From Tissierellia bacterium (GTDB lineage: Bacteria; Bacillota; Clostridia; Tissierellales; Tissierellaceae), in contig JAAYLY010000019.1 of the NCBI GenBank assembly GCA_012521625.1, positions 1 to 9,350 on the forward strand: DNA of 9,350 bases, read 5' to 3'. Made by a program: the position numbers and the translations under genes. This document shows positions 1 to 6,606 of this stretch, piece after piece (within the stretch, counting starts at the first letter, position 1; each line of letters opens with the position of its first letter). The notes under the pieces were generated by a model, which saw only the letters and a program-made list of their open reading frames with translations, searched no databases and was not told the DNA's origin.

Positions 1-37
1 AAAAGTTTGATTTAGCTCTTTTGCTGACTATATTAGT

Positions 38-80
38 CTTTGAACTGACAAGGATAAATCCTTGTATGGTTAATTCAAAG
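38..80 (-). repeat. Compound stem-loop in the rRNA leader
   Basis: An outer inverted repeat CTTTGAA (38-44) / TTCAAAG (74-80) encloses a perfect 8-bp inner one, ACAAGGAT (48-55) / ATCCTTGT (58-65), with only two bases between its arms. In the rRNA leader transcript this would form a two-part stem. A further 5-bp hairpin (26-38) lies next to it towards 16S. A role in folding or processing of the pre-rRNA is inferred. Confidence 0.6.
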
Positions 81-115
81 TACCTCACACTGTTTAATTT
101 TTAAGGTTCTGTGTC

Positions 116-131
116 CGCCTCTCTCGAAGCG
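116..131 (-). repeat. GNRA-tetraloop hairpin at the start of the rRNA leader
   Basis: On the minus strand CGCTTC (131-126) pairs with GAGGCG (121-116), including one U-G pair, around a GAGA tetraloop. It lies within the first few bases of the P2 transcript, so it probably caps or stabilises the 5' end of the leader. There is no U-tract behind it, so it is not a terminator. Confidence 0.55.
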
Positions 132-139
132 ACTTCTAT

Positions 140-168
140 AGCTTAACATAAATTTTATTTTATGTCAA
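140..168 (-). promoter_or_regulatory. rRNA promoter P2
   Basis: Minus-strand -35 TTGACA (168-163, perfect) and -10 TAAGCT (145-140) are separated by 17 bp. The upstream bases (169-186) are A-rich and UP-element-like. The probable start lies among purines near 133-136. The weak -10 beside a perfect -35 fits growth-regulated rRNA promoters; regulation by initiating nucleotide is inferred. Confidence 0.7.
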
Positions 169-226
169 CCACTTTTTTTATTTTGTTGGCGGCTTTTGTA
201 AATTGTTTTTAGAGCCAACGTTTAAT

Positions 227-255
227 ATCATACACCTTTTAAATTAAATAGTCAA
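227..255 (-). promoter_or_regulatory. rRNA promoter P1
   Basis: Minus-strand -35 TTGACT (255-250) and -10 TATGAT (232-227) have an exact 17-bp spacer, with A/T tracts just upstream (256-285). Transcripts would start near 219-221 and run through P2 into the leader. P1 plus P2 is the usual tandem arrangement of rrn operons. The P1 RNA would begin with GTTGGC (219-214), which can pair with GCCAAC (190-185). Confidence 0.75.
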
Positions 256-349
256 TAGTTTTTTGTAAAAAATAATATTCATTATAAGCTTCCATATAAG
301 TGCCAACTAACTAAATGTAACCTTTCCTAACTGCCTATAACTAGTCCTT

Positions 350-1141
350 TTACAATATCATAGTTTTCTGTGCTTCCTTCCTTAACTTCTCGATTACCCT
401 CTTCTCGATCCTGGATACGGTCATCTGAGATATGTCTAAGTCTTCTGCTATACTCACCTGGGTCTTCTTGTTGAAATACCTATCGATCAATATCCGTCTT
501 TCAATTTCATTTAAGATTTTTAAGGTCTTATTTAGAAAATCGTTATTTTCAACCTTTGTAAAATATTCATCTTCTTCACCTATTAACTCAGCTAAATTTA
601 TGTCCTTGTCGTCATTGTCCGAGTCAAAGGTTACATCTAAAGACTGGGGGGTATATACCTTGCTTGCTTCCATGGCTTCTAATACTTCTTCCTCTGTACA
701 ATTCAAATATTCAGCGATATCTTCTACTGTCGGTGACCTTTGTAAAGTTTGACTTAAATAGATTTTAGAGTTGTTTATCTTTTTCGATAGCTCTTGGATC
801 CTCCTAGGTACTCTAATTGTCCAACCCTTATCCCTGAAGTATTTTTTTATTTCCCCAATGATGGTGGGAGTTGCAAAACTTGAAAATTCATATCCCTTAT
901 CTATGTCATACCTATCAATGGCATATATAAGTCCTATACAGGCCACTTGATAGATATCATCGTAGTCTATCCCTCTGTTGGAATACTTTTTAGCTAAAAT
1001 TTCTGCTATATATAGGTGTCTTTCTATTAGTTCATCCCTAAGCTTCTGATCCTTATTCTCCTTATATTGTTTAAATAGGGCTTTTATTTTTTCCTTATCT
1101 ACCCTTTTTTCCTCATTTTCAGAGTAGCTACTATTTGTCAT
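350..1141 (-). CDS. sigB: SigB-type alternative RNA polymerase sigma factor
   Basis: A sigma-70 family factor of the SigB/SigF/SigG group that directs RNA polymerase to an alternative promoter set. In the 263-residue form, region 2 spans about residues 36-115. It includes DYDDIYQVACIGLIYAIDRY and FRDKGWTIRVPRR, the latter being the SigB-type version rather than the SigF form. Region 3 is about 120-190. Region 4 ends in a helix-turn-helix near 225-255 (SIAEDLDISQMTVSRIEK). An upstream in-frame ATG at 1150 abuts the AAAGG, so I choose the ATG at 1141, which has AGGATGG (1153-1147) five bases before it. It follows rsbW by 12 bases and is the last gene of the rsbV-rsbW-sigma unit. The regulon and inducing signal are unknown, and no rsbU/rsbX-type gene is present here. 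No terminator is seen between this gene and rRNA P1. Confidence 0.9.
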   Translation of the reverse strand: MTNSSYSENEEKRVDKEKIKALFKQYKENKDQKLRDELIERHLYIAEILAKKYSNRGIDYDDIYQVACIGLIYAIDRYDIDKGYEFSSFATPTIIGEIKKYFRDKGWTIRVPRRIQELSKKINNSKIYLSQTLQRSPTVEDIAEYLNCTEEEVLEAMEASKVYTPQSLDVTFDSDNDDKDINLAELIGEEDEYFTKVENNDFLNKTLKILNEIERRILIDRYFNKKTQVSIAEDLDISQMTVSRIEKRVIEKLRKEAQKTMIL

Positions 1142-1153
1142 AACTACCATCCT

Positions 1154-1510
1154 TTATTCAATATATTTGATCATAACTATACCTTCTTCTGAAAACTTAA
1201 CTTCATCCATTAAGGATTTGATAATAAACAAGCCCAATTCCAATTCTTTAGCATCCACTTCTTCAATTTCAATTACATCCTTTACCCTAATTATTAGGCT
1301 ATCATCATATACTTCATAAGCTATGGAAATCTCTTCTTTATCCTTCTGATTGATAACATTTACACAGGCTTCTCCAATGGATACTTTAATATCTTCTATT
1401 TCATCTATACTTAAATTAAGGTTAGAGGCTATAGCTGATGTAGTCAATCTCACTAAACTTATATAATCAGGCTTACATGGTATATTTAAATATATATTAT
1501 CCTTAGTCAT
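1154..1510 (-). CDS. rsbW: RsbW-like anti-sigma factor with degenerate ATP-binding site
   Basis: GHKL-fold anti-sigma protein expected to bind the neighbouring sigma factor and be released by RsbV. The N-box is recognisable (EIEDIKVSIGEACVNV, with Glu47 and Asn51), as is the C-terminal ELGLFIIKSLMDEV. The G1 box, normally DxGxG, reads DVIEIEE with no glycine. The G2 region reads ELELGLF instead of GGLGLF, and the ATP-lid segment is nearly absent. At 118 residues it is shorter than typical RsbW proteins (about 130-160), and the loss is in frame. Possible starts are GTG 1519, ATG 1513 and ATG 1510. AGAGGTG (1523-1517) is six bases before ATG 1510, which I prefer. That start overlaps the rsbV stop by 8 bases, implying translational coupling. 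Binding of the sigma factor is likely; Ser-kinase activity is doubtful. Confidence 0.8.
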   Translation of the reverse strand: MTKDNIYLNIPCKPDYISLVRLTTSAIASNLNLSIDEIEDIKVSIGEACVNVINQKDKEEISIAYEVYDDSLIIRVKDVIEIEEVDAKELELGLFIIKSLMDEVKFSEEGIVMIKYIE

Positions 1511-1832
1511 CATTTTCACCTCTAATAGTGAAAAGCTTATCTAGTTCGGTAATATCGAATAATTTCCTAATATTGGTTTTTAAATTAGTTAAGATTATTT
1601 TATATTCAGTATCCTTAATTACCTTTAAAATGCTTATTAGAGCACCTAGACCAGTACTGTCGATATATTCTAGTTTAGATCCATCTATATAAATGTCAGC
1701 TTGATATTCTTCAAAGGAATCCATAACCCTTTCCTTAAACTTATTTGAAGTATATATGTCTATATCACCTTGAGGCATTACTAATATTTGATCCTTATCC
1801 TTATCGTACCTTATATCAACCTTTAATGACAT
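1503..1832 (-). CDS. rsbV: Anti-sigma factor antagonist (STAS domain), RsbV/SpoIIAA family
   Basis: A 109-residue single STAS domain. In the family, the unphosphorylated form binds RsbW and frees the sigma factor, and phosphorylation of a conserved serine by RsbW switches it off. That serine is present in YIDSTGLGALIS (Ser59), after the usual beta strand DIYIDGSKL. The start at 1832 has a G-rich Shine-Dalgarno (AAAGGGGG) eight bases upstream. It is the first gene of the unit, about 130 bp behind gyrA and beyond the gyrA terminator, so it needs its own promoter. The best candidate is weak: TTTACT (1896-1891) and TATAGA (1875-1870) with a short 15-bp spacer. I found no clear SigB- or SigF-type promoter that would show autoregulation. 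The symbol follows synteny with rsbW and the SigB-type sigma gene. Confidence 0.88.
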   Translation of the reverse strand: MSLKVDIRYDKDKDQILVMPQGDIDIYTSNKFKERVMDSFEEYQADIYIDGSKLEYIDSTGLGALISILKVIKDTEYKIILTNLKTNIRKLFDITELDKLFTIRGENDD

Positions 1833-1869
1833 TGTTTAACCCCCTTTACTTTTCGTATACATAAATAAT

Positions 1870-1896
1870 TCTATAATAAAAAAGTATTAAAGTAAA
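1870..1896 (-). promoter_or_regulatory. Weak candidate promoter of the rsbV-rsbW-sigma unit
   Basis: Minus-strand TTTACT (1896-1891) and TATAGA (1875-1870) lie about 40 bases before the rsbV start, with a suboptimal 15-bp spacer. It sits in the only promoter-sized gap after the gyrA terminator. The call is tentative; an alternative-sigma promoter is equally possible. Confidence 0.25.
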
Positions 1897-1930
1897 GTGC
1901 CACAGCCCCTTAAGTACTTGAAATTAACAG

Positions 1931-1960
1931 AAAAACTAGGGCTTTATAAACCCTAGTTTT
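1931..1960 (-). terminator. Intrinsic terminator after gyrA
   Basis: On the minus strand AAAACTAGGG (1960-1951) pairs perfectly with CCCTAGTTTT (1941-1932) around a 9-base loop, followed by a T run and CTGTTAATTT. It starts 14 bases after the gyrA stop and separates the gyrase operon from rsbV. Confidence 0.85.
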
Positions 1961-1973
1961 ATTAAAAATTATA

Positions 1974-4394
1974 TTAATCTTCTACATATTTAGCCACTGC
2001 TACCACCGTATCATCGTCCATCTTCATAAGGGTAACCCCTTGGGTATTCCTACTCATAGTAGATATATCTTGACCTTTAATCCTTATGATGGAGCCTGAT
2101 TGGGATATCATCATAATTTCATCACCTTCATCTATGACCTTAGCTGAAACCACAAATCCTGTCTTCTCCCTTATATTATAGGTGATTACTCCCTTACCAG
2201 CCCTAGTTTGTGGCCTATACTCTGAAATTGGGGTCTTCTTACCGAATCCTCTTTCAGTTACCACCACTAGGTATTTATCATCTTCCACCAGGTCCATTGC
2301 TACTACTTCATCATCTTCCTCTAGGCTAATGGCCTTTACTCCAGTAGCAGTCCTACCCATTGGACGGACATCTTCTTCATTAAACCTTATGGCCATTCCC
2401 TTTCTCGTTACCACTATTATGTCCCTATCACCTTCAGTTTCCCTGACACCAATAAGCTCATCCTTATCCCTAAGGGTGATAGCTATGATTCCATTCTTCC
2501 TTATATTCCTTAGTTGGTCTAACTTAGTCTTCTTAGCTAAGCCATTTCTAGTAACGAAGAAGAGATTCTTTTCAGGATTATAGCTATCCATAGGTATAAC
2601 AGCCGTTACCTTTTCATCCCTTTCTAGGCTTAACAGGTTGACTATGGCCGTACCCCTAGCCTGCCTTCCACCTTCAGGGATTTCATAGGCCTTCAACATA
2701 TAGGCCTTACCCTTATTGGTGAAGAAGAGGATCATATCATGGGTAGAGGTTATGAATAAGGATTCTACAAAGTCCTCATCTCGGGTAGATAAACCTGCTA
2801 TTCCCTTTCCACCTCTTTTTTGGGTTTTATAGGTAGCTTCTGGCGTTCTCTTAATATATCCATAGCGTGTAAGGGTTATGACCACATCTTCCTCGGGGAT
2901 CATGTCCTCTATGCTAATTTCTCCATCCTTAGGTATAATCCTAGTCCTTCTATTATCTCCATACTTTTCCTTAATCTCTAAAAGTTCTTCTTTGATTAAG
3001 TTGTCTAACAGCCTTTGATTAGCTAGGATCTCCCTCAATCTATTGATTTCCTTAATTAGATTTGCATATTCCTCATCTAGCTTATCCCTTTCTAGACCTG
3101 TAAGCCTTCTCAATCTCATATCTAAGATGGCTTGTGCTTGTCTATCGGAAAGGCCGAATTTAGTCATCAAGTTTTCCTTAGCCGTTGCATCGTCCCTGGA
3201 TCCTCTTATTATACTGATTACCTCATCTATATGGTCTAAGGCTATCCTTAAACCTTCTACAATATGGGCCCTATCTTCAGCTTTATTTAGCTCAAATTGG
3301 GTCCTCCTAGTGACTACTTCCCTTTGATGTTTTATATATAGGTTTAGTAGCTCCTTAAGGTTTAGGATCTTAGGCTCTCCATCTACTAAGGCCAACATAA
3401 TTACTCCAAAGGTAACCTGCATTTGTGTCATCTTGTAGAGATTATTTAACACAATCTTAGGTATAACATCCCTTTTTAATTCTATAACTATCCTTAAGCC
3501 TTCCCTATCGGATTCATCCCTTAAATCGGAAATTCCTTCAATCTTCTTATCCCTTACTAGCTCGGCTATCTTGGTAATCAAATTAGACTTATTTACCTGG
3601 TATGGGATTTCTGTAACTATTATCCTATTCCTTCCCTTGCTGGCTTCCTCAATTTCAGCCACTGCCCTAATGGTGATCTTACCCCTACCAGTCCTATAGG
3701 CCCTCTTTATTCCATCCTTTCCTAAGATAAAGGCACCTGTTGGGAAATCCGGACCCTTAATCTTTTCCATCAACTGATCCAGTGTAGCATCTGGATTATC
3801 GATTAAGAGGATAGTAGCATCTATTGCCTCCCTCAGGTTGTGGGGTGGAATATTAGTAGCCATACCTACGGCTATACCTGAAGATCCGTTTACCAGTAGG
3901 TTTGGAAATCTACTAGGCAGGACTACCGGTTCTTTTAATGTTTCATCGAAGTTAGGCATAAAATCGATGGTTTCCTTATCTATGTCCCTGAGCATCTCCA
4001 TGGCTAATTGGGACATCCTCACTTCCGTATAACGCATGGCTGCAGCACTGTCACCATCGATAGAGCCAAAGTTACCATGACCATCTACAAGGGGATATCG
4101 TGTATTAAAGTCCTGTGCCAACCTAACCATTGCATCGTATACGGAGCTATCACCGTGTGGATGATACTTACCCAGTACGTCCCCTACTACCCTGGCAGAC
4201 TTCCTATAGGCTTTAGTAGCATCCATGCCCAGTTCGCCCATGGCATATAGGATCCTTCTATGGACAGGCTTTAAACCGTCCCTTACATCTGGCAAGGCCC
4301 TACTTACTATTACACTCATGGCATAATCGAGATAGGATTTCTTCATCTCATCTACAATATTAACATCTATTATCTGATTATTTACCTTATCCAT
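1974..4394 (-). CDS. gyrA: DNA gyrase subunit A
   Basis: Breakage-reunion subunit of DNA gyrase (A2B2), which introduces negative supercoils. The length of 806 residues is normal. The winged-helix/tower part occupies about 1-490, with the catalytic pair Arg121-Tyr122 in AAMRYTEVRMS. The C-terminal beta-pinwheel is about 500-806 and starts with the GyrA-box QKRGGKG (525-531). That box distinguishes it from ParC. The quinolone-determining region reads HPHGDSSVYD: Ser83 and Asp87 (E. coli numbering happens to coincide) are wild-type, so no classical resistance change is present. The start has a perfect AGGAGG (4405-4400), five bases upstream, which overlaps the gyrB stop codon; the 9-base gap implies coupled, stoichiometric translation. 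An intrinsic terminator follows. Confidence 0.98.
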   Translation of the reverse strand: MDKVNNQIIDVNIVDEMKKSYLDYAMSVIVSRALPDVRDGLKPVHRRILYAMGELGMDATKAYRKSARVVGDVLGKYHPHGDSSVYDAMVRLAQDFNTRYPLVDGHGNFGSIDGDSAAAMRYTEVRMSQLAMEMLRDIDKETIDFMPNFDETLKEPVVLPSRFPNLLVNGSSGIAVGMATNIPPHNLREAIDATILLIDNPDATLDQLMEKIKGPDFPTGAFILGKDGIKRAYRTGRGKITIRAVAEIEEASKGRNRIIVTEIPYQVNKSNLITKIAELVRDKKIEGISDLRDESDREGLRIVIELKRDVIPKIVLNNLYKMTQMQVTFGVIMLALVDGEPKILNLKELLNLYIKHQREVVTRRTQFELNKAEDRAHIVEGLRIALDHIDEVISIIRGSRDDATAKENLMTKFGLSDRQAQAILDMRLRRLTGLERDKLDEEYANLIKEINRLREILANQRLLDNLIKEELLEIKEKYGDNRRTRIIPKDGEISIEDMIPEEDVVITLTRYGYIKRTPEATYKTQKRGGKGIAGLSTRDEDFVESLFITSTHDMILFFTNKGKAYMLKAYEIPEGGRQARGTAIVNLLSLERDEKVTAVIPMDSYNPEKNLFFVTRNGLAKKTKLDQLRNIRKNGIIAITLRDKDELIGVRETEGDRDIIVVTRKGMAIRFNEEDVRPMGRTATGVKAISLEEDDEVVAMDLVEDDKYLVVVTERGFGKKTPISEYRPQTRAGKGVITYNIREKTGFVVSAKVIDEGDEIMMISQSGSIIRIKGQDISTMSRNTQGVTLMKMDDDTVVAVAKYVED

Positions 4395-4403
4395 AATTTC
4401 CTC

Positions 4404-6314
4404 CTATATGTCTAAGTTTTTAACTAATTTAGAATTCAGCTGTATGAATTCCCTTCTCGGTTCTACCTTGTCGCCCATGAGAGTTGTAAATATAGCATCA
4501 GCTTCTAATGCATCTTCTGTACTTACTCTTTTTAAAATCCTGGTTTCAGGATTCATGGTAGTCTCCCATAATTGTTCTGGGTTCATCTCTCCAAGACCCT
4601 TATATCTCTGGATGCTATAATTGGTCCTTCCAATTTCATTTAACTTCTCATCTAATTCCTCGTCACTGTAAACGTAGTATTCCTTCTTGCCCTTAGTGAT
4701 CTTATATAGGGGTGGCTGGGCTATATAGACATTGCCATTGTCCAACAATTCTCTTAGATACCTATAGAAGAAGGTCAACAACAAGGTCCTAATATGAGCA
4801 CCATCCACGTCGGCGTCCGTCATTATTATAATCTTTCCATATCTAAGCTTGTTTATATCGAAATCGCTACCTATACCGGTACCAAAGGCCGTTACCAAGG
4901 TCCTTATCTCTTCTGAGCTTAGGATCTTGTCAAGTCTAGCCTTTTCAACGTTTAGAATCTTACCCCTAATGGGTAGGATAGCTTGGAAGTACTTATCCCT
5001 ACCCTGCTTAGCACTACCACCGGCGGAGTCCCCTTCCACTATGAAGACCTCCGTCTCTTCCACATTATTGGATTGACAGTCTGCCAGCTTACCAGGTAGG
5101 GTGGTATTGTCTAGAATACTCTTTCTCCTAGTCAATTCCCTAGCCTTCCTGGCTGCATCCCTAGCCCTTTGGGCATTTATAGCCTTTTCTATAATAGCCT
5201 TTGCTACCCTTGGATTTTCCTCAAGGTAGGCGCTTAAAAAATCATAGGTTAGGGTCTCAACTATCCCACGTATTTCGCTATTACCTAATTTGGTCTTAGT
5301 TTGACCTTCAAACTGAGGTTCTGGTAATTTTACTGATAAAACAGCGGATATACCTTCTCGAACGTCTTCTCCTGCTAGGTTATCATCCTTTTCCTTAATG
5401 TGGTTGTACTTCCTACCATAGTCATTCATAGCCCTAGTTAAGGCAGTACGAAAACCGGATAGGTGGGTTCCACCTTCTGTTGTATTTATATTGTTGGCAA
5501 AGGTAAAGACATTCTCCGAATAAGAATCGGTATATTGCATAGCAAGTTCAACCATTGCCCCATCCTTTTCTCCCTCAAAATATATAATATCCTTGTGAAG
5601 GGGAGTCTTATTTCTATTGATGTATTCTACGAAGGACTTTATCCCCCCCTCATAGAAGAATTCCTTCTTCTTATTAGCCCTTTTATCTTCTAGGGTGATT
5701 TTTACCCCCTTGTTTAAGAAGGCCATTTCCCTAAATCTATATTCAAGGGTTTCAAATTCGAACTTTATGGTCTCAAAGATTTCAGCATCAGGTTTAAAGT
5801 GGATGGTAGTACCTGTTTCACTACTATCCCCGATTATTTCTAGTTCACTTACAGCTTCTCCCCTACTAAATTCCTGCCTATATTCCTTATTATTCCTTCT
5901 TACTTTAACCACCAGCCATTCTGACAAGGCATTTACTACTGAGATACCAACACCATGTAGTCCTCCAGATACCTTATAGGCTGAGTTATTAAATTTTCCA
6001 CCAGCGTGTAGGATAGTCAATACAGTTTCTACCGTTGACTTTCCAGTCTGAGGATGGGTTTCCACCGGAATACCGCTACCATTGTCTGCTACTGAAATGG
6101 AATTATCCTCATATATGATAACCTCTATAGTATCACAGATACCAGCTAATGCTTCATCTATACTATTATCTACAACTTCATAGACTAAATGATGTAATCC
6201 CTTAGGACCGGTACTCCCGATATACATACCCGGTCTTTTTCTAACAGGATCTAAACCAGTTAATACCTGAATTTCACTGGCAGTATATTGTCTATCCTTA
6301 TTTCCGTTAGTCAT
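4404..6314 (-). CDS. gyrB: DNA gyrase subunit B
   Basis: ATPase subunit of gyrase, 636 residues, the typical Firmicute length. The N-terminal GHKL ATPase has Glu46 (general base) and Asn50 in YEVVDNSIDEALAG, Asp77 in ADNGSGIP, and GGLHGVGISVVNAL at about 117-130. The transducer carries QTKTKLGNSE (338-347). The TOPRIM domain has EGDSAGGSAKQGRD (428 on) and DADVDGAH (500-507), whose acidic residues hold the catalytic Mg ions. The C-terminal QRYKGLGEMNPEQLW is intact. There is no intein and no long E. coli-type insert. The start has TGGAGGA six bases upstream (6327-6321), and the gene lies 16 bases after remB. Adjacency to gyrA favours GyrB over ParE. Confidence 0.98.
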   Translation of the reverse strand: MTNGNKDRQYTASEIQVLTGLDPVRKRPGMYIGSTGPKGLHHLVYEVVDNSIDEALAGICDTIEVIIYEDNSISVADNGSGIPVETHPQTGKSTVETVLTILHAGGKFNNSAYKVSGGLHGVGISVVNALSEWLVVKVRRNNKEYRQEFSRGEAVSELEIIGDSSETGTTIHFKPDAEIFETIKFEFETLEYRFREMAFLNKGVKITLEDKRANKKKEFFYEGGIKSFVEYINRNKTPLHKDIIYFEGEKDGAMVELAMQYTDSYSENVFTFANNINTTEGGTHLSGFRTALTRAMNDYGRKYNHIKEKDDNLAGEDVREGISAVLSVKLPEPQFEGQTKTKLGNSEIRGIVETLTYDFLSAYLEENPRVAKAIIEKAINAQRARDAARKARELTRRKSILDNTTLPGKLADCQSNNVEETEVFIVEGDSAGGSAKQGRDKYFQAILPIRGKILNVEKARLDKILSSEEIRTLVTAFGTGIGSDFDINKLRYGKIIIMTDADVDGAHIRTLLLTFFYRYLRELLDNGNVYIAQPPLYKITKGKKEYYVYSDEELDEKLNEIGRTNYSIQRYKGLGEMNPEQLWETTMNPETRILKRVSTEDALEADAIFTTLMGDKVEPRREFIQLNSKLVKNLDI

Positions 6315-6330
6315 CTATTTTCCTCCATTC

Positions 6331-6606
6331 CTACTCATATGAATATATCCTTCTTAACAAAGATGTTGAGGATATATTTGAAGTATATAGTTTATATTGA
6401 TTTCTCTTCTTTCTAGAACTTCCATCTTCTGAAGTTATGATATATGTCTTTACTTGTCCATTTGTATAGTTTACCAATCGATTATCTTTTATAAGTTTTT
6501 CTATCAATTGACTGTTCTCCTTAGATGATAAAACAGTTTCCACATCTAAAACTGCTACTATATCCTTCTCAAAAATAGTAATATTTTCTCCCAAGTGTAT
6601 AATCAT
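6331..6606 (-). CDS. remB: RemB/YaaB-like protein (DUF370 family)
   Basis: A 91-residue homologue of the small extracellular-matrix regulator family (DUF370; RemB/YaaB in Bacillus), normally encoded between recF and gyrB as here. Visible family features are the MIIHLGENITIFEKDIVAVLDVET start, the central KTYIITSEDG and the terminal SNISSTSLLRR. It carries extra residues between the last two blocks, including a basic cluster RKKR (65-68), so it is longer than the roughly 80-residue Bacillus protein. The start is the ATG at 6606, which overlaps the recF stop as ATGA. GGGGAG lies six bases upstream of it, whereas an upstream TTG at 6612 touches that site and cannot use it. The molecular role in this organism is unknown. 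Confidence 0.85.
   Translation of the reverse strand: MIIHLGENITIFEKDIVAVLDVETVLSSKENSQLIEKLIKDNRLVNYTNGQVKTYIITSEDGSSRKKRNQYKLYTSNISSTSLLRRIYSYE

Larger units (their letters stand above)
1..133 (-). other. 5' leader of a 16S rRNA (rrn operon starting just outside the left edge)
   Basis: Read on the minus strand, this follows the P2 promoter and ends with AGAGCTAAATCAAACTTTT, which in Clostridia typically sits directly before the mature 16S start. About 88-110 carries an AGAACCTTAAAAATTAAACA block resembling the antitermination/boxA-like element of clostridial rrn leaders. The leader is rich in stem-loops: 116-131 (GAGA tetraloop), 38-80 (compound stem) and 26-38 (GACTA/TAGTC). Such leaders pair with sequence behind 16S for RNase III processing and load antitermination factors; these roles come from the family, not this sequence. 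The 16S itself is not in the window, so the identification rests on leader similarity and promoter arrangement. Confidence 0.8.

Noticed and set aside
185..219. GTTGGC/GCCAAC inverted repeat as a terminator for the sigma gene
   Set aside because: The stem is only 6 bp with a 23-base loop, and on the minus strand it is followed by A-rich rather than T-rich sequence; it also lies downstream of the P1 start.
280..310. TATAAT with upstream TTGGCA between the sigma gene and rRNA P1
   Set aside because: The spacer is only 14 bp, too short for a functional housekeeping promoter; P1 further downstream is far better.
350..1832. spoIIAA-spoIIAB-sigF sporulation operon
   Set aside because: The sigma protein has the FRDKGWTIRVPRR form typical of SigB rather than the SigF form, and the anti-sigma protein lacks the intact ATP site conserved in SpoIIAB.
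1830..1860. GTATA followed by GG near the rsbV start, resembling a SigF/SigB-type promoter
   Set aside because: The spacing is too short and the would-be -10 overlaps the ribosome binding site and start codon of rsbV.
2182..2583. 133-codon open frame on the plus strand inside gyrA
   Set aside because: It is antisense to a clearly conserved gyrA segment, has Ser/Leu/Thr-rich low-complexity composition and no ribosome binding site of note; the same holds for the other plus-strand frames inside sigB, gyrA, gyrB and dnaN.
3838..4250. Possible quinolone-resistance change in gyrA
   Set aside because: The region encodes HPHGDSSVYD with the wild-type serine and aspartate; Ser at position 84 is usual in Firmicutes.
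4404..6314. ParE/ParC (topoisomerase IV) instead of gyrase
   Set aside because: The partner GyrA has a GyrA-box in the C-terminal pinwheel, and the pair lies in the recF-gyrB-gyrA context.
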